Shown: piece by piece, positions 33,490 through 37,791 of the stretch
Layout: each line of letters starts with the position of its first letter
How positions within the stretch are numbered: the first letter of the stretch is position 1
DNA from: Clostridia bacterium
GTDB lineage: Bacteria; Bacillota_A; Clostridia; Christensenellales; Aristaeellaceae
Direction: 5' to 3'
Length of the DNA: 37,791 nt
NCBI GenBank assembly: GCA_017509065.1
Contig: JAFWQM010000151.1
Location: forward strand, 1 to 37,791
The notes under the pieces: generated by a model
What the model saw: the letters and a program-made list of their open reading frames with translations, nothing else
Database searches by the model: none
Told to the model about the DNA's origin: nothing
Position numbers and translations under genes: made by a program

Positions 33490-33640
33490 AGGACGGTGCG
33501 CAATTATACGCACTAAAGTGCATCATTGCGCTCTCCGAGGGCCCCTGCGGGGAGCTCGATGGGATTGGCGCTTCGCCCAATCGCCATCCACAGGGGCAAG
33601 CCCCTGCGCCGATTCCATCGGCTACCCCTTTACAGCGCAT
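33490..33640. other. Probable origin of transfer (oriT), hairpin-rich
   Basis: This non-coding stretch upstream of the relaxase has five dyads: GTGCG-caattata-CGCAC (33496-33513), GCAC-taaa-GTGC (33510-33521), a GAG/CCCC-tgc-GGGG/CTC hairpin (33537-33557), an imperfect 13-bp dyad built on GATGG-GATTGG and CCAATC-CCATC (33558-33588), and CAGGGGC-AA-GCCCCTG (33591-33606). Stacked hairpins directly before a MobL relaxase gene are typical of oriT. The nick site is not identified. Confidence 0.6.
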
Positions 33641-33672
33641 GACGCTGAATTCACGAGGGAGGTGACGACGAA

Positions 33673-35304
33673 ATACCCTGTCCCCATTTCAATATCAGAA
33701 TTGTGTCCAGGGCGAAGGGAGAATCCGTAATGGCCGCCGCTGCCTATCAAGCCGGCGAAAAACTTTTCTCCGAATATGATGGGCAATGGAAATCCGGCGA
33801 CCATCAGGAACGGATCGTTCATAAGGACATTCTCCTGCCGCCCAATGCGCCAAGAGAATATGCGGATCGTCAGACGCTCTGGAACGCAGTGGACGCATCG
33901 GAAACCAAGGATAACGCCCAGACTGCCCGGCGATTTATCATCACGCAGCCCAAGGAATTATCCATCGAAGAAAACATCCAGCTGATCCGGGATTACTGTC
34001 AAAAGCAGTTTGTGGACCGAGGCATGATCGTTGATCTGGCTGTTCACTTCGATGACAAGGAGCCGCCTAATCCTCACGCCCATATTCTCTGCACGATGCG
34101 TTCCATAAACGAGCAAGGACAATGGAACGATAAAACAAAAACTGCCTATGCTCTGGACGAAAACGGGAACCGCATCATGGGCAAAAACGGAAAGTGGAAA
34201 CGTATCCGCATAGACACGGTGGATTGGAATGATCGGAAATACTGCGAGATATGGCGGCATGAATGGGAAGTGATGCAGAACGCAGCTTTGGAAGAGGCTG
34301 GAAAAACAGAACGGGTCGATATGCGATCCTACGAGCGGCAAGGCATTGAGACGGCACCCCAGGTGCATCTTGGCCCTGCCGCTTTTGCTTTGGAGAAGAA
34401 AGGTATCCGTACTGAACTGAGAAGCCATAACAATGCTGTGAAGATCATCAATGCACTGTTCAATGCTATCAAGCGTAAACTGAAATCTTTGACGGGTTGG
34501 ATGAAAGAACTGCATGAGGTAATCGCTGACCATGAGAAGATAGAAAACCCTTCCGCTTTTCCCCTCTATGAAGTGCTGTTTGCCTATTACGATCTGCGAA
34601 AAAAGGAACGCCGGTATTGGAATATCTACGCGCAGAACAAAGCGGGAGCGAAGGACTTAAAGACTCTTTCACGGGCAATCCTCTTTCTCCAGGAACACAA
34701 TATCCGCACCGTCAACGATCTGGCTGCCCTACTAAACGAAACCGGTGCCAGGATCGGAGAAATGAACGCTGTCAAGAGAGCAAAAGAACAGCGCATCCGG
34801 GATATTGACGCCATCATGGAAGCGGATAAAAATATCCGTGAGTTTGGCCCGGTTTTGGAGAAGTACAACGGTATTTTCTTCAAAGGAGCAAAAGAAAAAT
34901 ATGGATGTGAACATGCCGATGAGATCGAGAAGGTGAAGAAGGCTCAACGTCTGCTGTACAAATTGAAAATGACACAACCCATTCCAAAGAAAGCCCTCAA
35001 GGCGGAATCTGCCCAGCTTCGGGGCGAAGTGGAATCCATGCTGCCCGAGTTGGAAACCGTCAAAGCGGAAATGGAACAGCTTTTGTCCTTCCGATCCCAG
35101 GTAAGAAAGGTACTGCCAGAAGCATTGTCGGTGAAGCATGAGGAAGGAAAGAAATCCTTTGAGGATATTTCAGAGGAAGTCCAGAACCAGAAGGAATTGC
35201 GGAAACTTTTGGAGCAATCCGCAGAACGGGCAATCCGATATAACGAAGAACAGCATAGGCAGCAGGAACAACAGCACCAACAACAGCAGAAGGGGGCTTT
35301 ATGA
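33673..35304 (+). CDS. mobL: MobA/MobL-family relaxase
   Basis: A relaxase that nicks oriT and leads the strand during mobilization. The N-terminal domain carries PCPHFNIRIVSRAKGES, AAYQAGEKL and the metal-binding HAH of PNPHAHILC (about 135-137), with a long helical C-terminus ending in Gln repeats. The family start M-PCPHF is encoded here by ATA at 33673, 8 nt after a strong GGAGGTG. The next accepted start, GTG at 33703, would remove PCPHFNIRI and has no good ribosome-binding site. I give the ATA form (543 aa); the GTG form is 533 aa. Either the gene uses a rare ATA start or a G-to-A change has weakened it. The stop overlaps the next gene by 4 nt. Confidence 0.9.
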   Translation: MPCPHFNIRIVSRAKGESVMAAAAYQAGEKLFSEYDGQWKSGDHQERIVHKDILLPPNAPREYADRQTLWNAVDASETKDNAQTARRFIITQPKELSIEENIQLIRDYCQKQFVDRGMIVDLAVHFDDKEPPNPHAHILCTMRSINEQGQWNDKTKTAYALDENGNRIMGKNGKWKRIRIDTVDWNDRKYCEIWRHEWEVMQNAALEEAGKTERVDMRSYERQGIETAPQVHLGPAAFALEKKGIRTELRSHNNAVKIINALFNAIKRKLKSLTGWMKELHEVIADHEKIENPSAFPLYEVLFAYYDLRKKERRYWNIYAQNKAGAKDLKTLSRAILFLQEHNIRTVNDLAALLNETGARIGEMNAVKRAKEQRIRDIDAIMEADKNIREFGPVLEKYNGIFFKGAKEKYGCEHADEIEKVKKAQRLLYKLKMTQPIPKKALKAESAQLRGEVESMLPELETVKAEMEQLLSFRSQVRKVLPEALSVKHEEGKKSFEDISEEVQNQKELRKLLEQSAERAIRYNEEQHRQQEQQHQQQQKGAL

Positions 35305-35597
35305 AACACCTGGACAATCAAATCATCAGCAGCGCAAAGCGGCTTGCGCAGAGAGAATGCGCCAATTATGCCAACGGTTCCTGCCTGTTGGATGAATGTC
35401 CTTGTTATGCCGTCAATCCGGCATACGGGACAATTCACGATGGCGCTATCAGCTGCGATTATTTCCTGAAAGCTGTTCAGCCGTCAGATCAGGAGCTGAA
35501 CACCGCCGTCTGGCATGAAATCTTCTGTGAAGAAGGAACGGCAGGCGAAGGTTGGAAAGCTTGTATCCGTTGCCATAAGCCTTTTCATTCCAACTAG
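35301..35597 (+). CDS. Cysteine-rich VLP-domain protein
   Basis: A 98-aa protein with the pattern of the Cys-rich VLP family: RECANYANGSCLLDECPCYAV, then ISCDYFLKAV and a final CIRCHKPF. Seven Cys residues suggest a bound metal or disulfides. These proteins regularly follow MobL relaxases in Clostridia elements; their role is unknown. It is translationally coupled to mobL (ATGA overlap) with AGAAGGGGG upstream. Between it and tnpW (35598-35843) only a hairpin is seen. Confidence 0.8.
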   Translation: MKHLDNQIISSAKRLAQRECANYANGSCLLDECPCYAVNPAYGTIHDGAISCDYFLKAVQPSDQELNTAVWHEIFCEEGTAGEGWKACIRCHKPFHSN

Positions 35598-35757
35598 CAA
35601 CCGGTAGCGCTACTGCACATCTTTCGGAGGAGATGCAAAGCAGCTCAGGATCAAGGAAGAGCAGCGCTGTTACCAAGAAAGGTAGAAAACGCTCGTGTAG
35701 CGTTACCCTTTAGAACGAAAAAAACCAGTAAAATCAAGGCTTCCTGGACACGCTTTC

Positions 35758-35793
35758 GGGGCAAGACGATACATTGGTCGTCCTGCCCCTTTT
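35758..35793 (+). terminator. Element hairpin 7, before tnpW
   Basis: GGGGCAAGACGA at 35758-35769 and TCGTCCTGCCCC at 35778-35789 pair at 11 of 12 positions, followed by TTTT. It lies 50 nt before tnpW and after the relaxase operon. Confidence 0.7.
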
Positions 35794-35843
35794 CAAACCG
35801 AATTATGACTTTTGTGGACGATGAATTGAAGGAGAACAAGAAT

Positions 35844-36038
35844 ATGGAAAAGGATGTTATCGCAAATACTGAAAATGAAGCAGAAAAGACTTATACTACT
35901 GTAACAAAAACGATTGATGGTAGATCGTTTTCTATTTGGGTCTTTTTTCCGGATGCAAACACAGAAACAATGCAGGAAAAAATAGAGCGTATGCTCCACA
36001 CAGATATTGTGAAAGCCATACGCCAAACTGCTACTTGA
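35844..36038 (+). CDS. tnpW: Transposon-encoded protein TnpW
   Basis: A 64-aa protein with the TnpW pattern: TTVTKTIDGRSFSIWVFF then ETMQEKIERML and a short helical end. In Tn4451, tnpW is the last gene before the right end, as here. In the excised circle it would lie just upstream of tnpX. AAGGAG lies 9 nt before the ATG at 35844; the open frame further upstream lacks such a site. Function not established. Confidence 0.82.
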   Translation: MEKDVIANTENEAEKTYTTVTKTIDGRSFSIWVFFPDANTETMQEKIERMLHTDIVKAIRQTAT

Positions 36039-36135
36039 GAGAAAGCGTGTTTCTATATCTGTACAGAGTGGATTTTGGGGTAAAAGTGATCAAGTAAATG
36101 GGGTTTCAATTGAAAATTGCATTCTGCGGAGTCCG

Positions 36136-36414
36136 GCGGCCGCAGTTGCGGTTTGTGAACGGCCGGCTTGCGGCATAAACGGCCGCATGTTTATACGGAA
36201 ATTTTCCTCTGGGGGTTGACGTCGGGGCCCTGTCGGCGTGGATAGCCAGCCTTAAGGGCCATCCCCGTGGCCGCCATCTGTATAGGCGTCCACTGGGCTG
36301 GTGCCTACGGCAAGGATACCACACCGACTGCACAACATAAACCCCACGCCGAGAAATTTCCTTACAAAATCGTGAAAATAACCTGCGGCCGTTTTGCTCC
36401 GCAAACCCGGCCGC
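36136..36414. ncRNA. Candidate large structured RNA or nested-dyad DNA element
   Basis: This GC-rich non-coding stretch has a series of helices that nest in the right order: GCGGCCG (36136-36142) with CGGCCGC (36408-36414); TTGCGG (36146-36151) with CCGCAA (36399-36404), separated from the first by a 3x3 internal loop; GGAAATTT (36197-36204) with AAATTTCC (36354-36361); CGGCGTGG (36234-36241) with CCACGCCG (36344-36351); CCAGCC (36246-36251) with GGCTGG (36296-36301); and the hairpin GGCCA-6 nt-TGGCC (36257-36272). Further local hairpins lie in the outer loops. No reading frame through it is convincing. It could be a non-coding RNA, a leader of the downstream HTH/methyltransferase operon, or a DNA-level element such as an origin. 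Strand undetermined. Confidence 0.4.
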
Positions 36415-36475
36415 TGGCTTACGCAATATGCAAAAATCCTGTTGACAGTAATAAGTAAACATAAGTTCCTATCTC

Positions 36476-36504
36476 TTGACTGATTTCGTTTAAACGAATA
36501 TAAT
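36476..36504 (+). promoter_or_regulatory. Consensus promoter with palindromic operator for the HTH/methyltransferase operon
   Basis: TTGACT (36476-36481) and TATAAT (36499-36504) are exactly 17 nt apart. The spacer holds the perfect 14-bp palindrome TTCGTTTAAACGAA (36485-36498), which abuts the -10 box. A dimer bound there would block RNA polymerase, so the promoter is probably repressed, perhaps by the HTH protein it drives. Confidence 0.8.
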
Positions 36505-36538
36505 AAAAATGGTGAGATTTTTTTTACGAGGTTGTTGA

Positions 36539-36748
36539 ATGAACGGATACATGACGACACAAGAAGCTGCTGTAAAATGGGGAATTACCGATCGACAGGT
36601 GCAGATACTCTGCAAGGAGAACCGCGTTGTCGGAGCGACTCGTATGAGTAGAATATGGGTAATTCCAGAAGAGGCTGAAAAGCCAACGTGCGATAAGCGT
36701 AGGAACAACGTTAATGGACGGCCAGCAGAGGGAAGAAACGATGAATAA
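36539..36748 (+). CDS. Small helix-turn-helix DNA-binding protein
   Basis: A 69-aa protein with one HTH of the excisionase/MerR-like type: MTTQEAAVKWGITDRQVQILCKE, then VVGATRMSRIWVIPEEAEKP, the usual wing ending in W-IP. Such proteins commonly precede methyltransferase or restriction genes and act as regulators. ACGAGG lies before the ATG. It overlaps the methyltransferase start by 8 nt. The palindrome in its promoter is a plausible binding site for a dimer, making this an autoregulated pair; that is inferred. Confidence 0.8.
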   Translation: MNGYMTTQEAAVKWGITDRQVQILCKENRVVGATRMSRIWVIPEEAEKPTCDKRRNNVNGRPAEGRNDE

Positions 36749-37791
36749 CACAATGGGAACGAAACGCCCTATAGCACAGCCCGCTCCCTGGCGCATGCAT
36801 GAGTTTTTTGCCGGCAGCGGTTTGGTTTCTTATGGCTTGCAGGGAATGTTCGATTCTGTGTGGGCGAATGATATTAGCGAGCAAAAAGCAGCCGTTTATG
36901 AAGCAAATTTTGGATTGGATCATTTTGTTCTAGGGGATATCAAAAACATACAGGGCGGCGACTTGCCAAACGCTCACATGTCGTGGGCTAGTTTCCCATG
37001 CCAAGATCTATCTCTGGCCGGATCGCTTGGAGGAATTCATGCGTCTCGAAGCGGGCTTGTATGGGAATGGCTTAGAGTGCTTGACGAGCTTAAAACAAAG
37101 CCTAAAATTCTGCTGTTAGAGAACGTCACCGGTCTTTTGTCAACCAATCATGGAGATAACTATCGTGTTTTACACAACGCGATAGTTGAACGTGGTTACG
37201 ACTGCGGCGCTATCGTATTGAACGCTTCATTGTTTGTTCCACAGTCTCGCCCCAGAGTTTTTATCATCGCGGTTAAGCAAGGGTACGAGATTCCAAGAGA
37301 CTTGGTTGGCGATGGGCCCTGCTGGCTCCATAATCAATCAGCGATTGATTTAGGAAAAACACTGTCACATTGGATTTGGTGGCAAACCGATAAGCCTCCA
37401 AAGCGTAAAGAATCGCTTAAAGATATCGTCGATTTATCCGCTCCATTCGATAAAGACGACGTCTTAAAACTTATTCCCGATAATCATAAAGCGAAACTTG
37501 ACGAACATGATACCGTGTATGCGACTGGTTACAGAAGGACGAGAAACGGTAAACAGCAACTTGAAATAAGATGCGATGGAACTGCGGGATGCCTTAGAAC
37601 GCCGGAAGGCGGAAGCAGTAAACAGTATCTTGTGGTAAAAGACGGTAGCACAATCCATGCTCGTCTTCTTACCGTTCGCGAAGCTGCTCGTTTAATGGGC
37701 GCTCCCGATACGTTCATTCTACCAGGAAGTTATAACGACGGTTATAAGGCAACGGGCGACGCGGTAGCGATGCCTGTAGCCAAGTTTATTG
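36741..37791 (+). CDS. C5-cytosine DNA methyltransferase (3' end outside the window)
   Basis: At least 350 codons of an m5C methyltransferase that modifies a specific DNA sequence using S-adenosylmethionine. Motif I is FAGSGLVSYGL (from residue 23), the catalytic motif is SFPCQDLSLAG (Cys near 87), motif VI is LLENVTGLL, motif VIII is PQSRPRVFIIA, motif IX region is LLTVREAARLMGAPD and motif X is TGDAVAMPVAKFI. All are in order, so the visible part is nearly complete and probably active. AGGGAAGAAACG precedes the ATG, which overlaps the HTH gene. Codon use is more AT-rich than the backbone, suggesting transfer. A restriction enzyme gene, if any, would be beyond the window. Confidence 0.93.
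   Translation, partial: MNNTMGTKRPIAQPAPWRMHEFFAGSGLVSYGLQGMFDSVWANDISEQKAAVYEANFGLDHFVLGDIKNIQGGDLPNAHMSWASFPCQDLSLAGSLGGIHASRSGLVWEWLRVLDELKTKPKILLLENVTGLLSTNHGDNYRVLHNAIVERGYDCGAIVLNASLFVPQSRPRVFIIAVKQGYEIPRDLVGDGPCWLHNQSAIDLGKTLSHWIWWQTDKPPKRKESLKDIVDLSAPFDKDDVLKLIPDNHKAKLDEHDTVYATGYRRTRNGKQQLEIRCDGTAGCLRTPEGGSSKQYLVVKDGSTIHARLLTVREAARLMGAPDTFILPGSYNDGYKATGDAVAMPVAKFI

Larger units (their letters stand above)
29946..36072. mobile_element. Tn4451-like integrated mobilizable element within virD4
   Basis: The gene order tnpX, tnpV, acetyltransferase, small protein gene, relaxase, Cys-rich VLP, tnpW mirrors Tn4451 (tnpX, tnpV, catP, tnpY, tnpZ, tnpW), and the length of about 6.1 kb is close to that element. 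The left end is fixed within a base or two by the loss of virD4 homology after 29945. The right end is placed near 36072 because TGTACA occurs 9-14 nt inside both ends (29955-29960 and 36060-36065), but this is tentative: virD4 does not resume there, so the element could extend beyond the window. Confidence 0.7.

Noticed and set aside
36267..36458. 63-codon plus-strand frame in the structured region
   Set aside because: Starts at GTG without a ribosome-binding site and passes through the paired arms of the nested structure; alternative frames are equally open. Treated as non-coding.

Overview
The window comes from a moderately GC-rich, endospore-forming Clostridia-type Firmicute. The evidence is a full SpoIVA, an MreB/Mbl-type actin, a Gram-positive AddA helicase-nuclease and the Clostridia-type genes of the mobile elements. 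The species cannot be named from the sequence. The left third is chromosomal backbone and most of the rest is nested mobile DNA.

Backbone (1-12400). spoIVA sits behind a good sigma-E-type promoter and ends at a strong terminator. A small M50-like membrane metallopeptidase and an mreB-family gene follow on the minus strand. A plus-strand group encodes AddA, a PlsC-like acyltransferase and a TIGR04076 protein. A minus-strand CUT1-type sugar ABC operon (binding protein and two permeases, no ATPase) has a consensus promoter, a candidate operator and a stem-loop after the binding-protein gene. Two tRNA-Ser genes (TGA, GCT) with their own promoter and terminator close this part.

Integrated conjugative element, left part (about 12427-29945). 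It begins directly after the tRNA-Ser pair with a decayed tyrosine integrase. It continues with a small conserved protein, a phage-type antirepressor, a zinc-ribbon ORF, ParA, ParB, a DUF6017 replication-type protein, a class B sortase and its likely substrate. That substrate is a giant secreted amidase plus SpaA-repeat surface protein of about 2,825 aa, split by a 1-nt frameshift. Then come a small membrane protein, a metallophosphoesterase, PcfB and the first half of the VirD4 coupling protein. Several genes are preceded by very similar terminator-like hairpins.

Integrated mobilizable element (about 29946-36072). virD4 is cut at codon 315 by an element with the gene order of Tn4451: tnpX (large serine recombinase), tnpV, an acetyltransferase cargo gene where Tn4451 has catP, a DUF3847 gene, a hairpin-rich probable oriT, a MobA/MobL relaxase whose family-typical start codon reads ATA, a Cys-rich VLP protein and tnpW.

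Right flank (36073-37791). The 3' half of virD4 does not reappear. Instead there is a GC-rich non-coding stretch that can fold into a nested, multibranched structure of about 280 nt. A perfect sigma-A promoter with a 14-bp palindrome in its spacer follows, then a small HTH protein and a C5-cytosine methyltransferase that runs off the window. The most notable points are this structured region, the element-in-element architecture with an unresolved right junction, the ATA relaxase start and the recurring hairpins.
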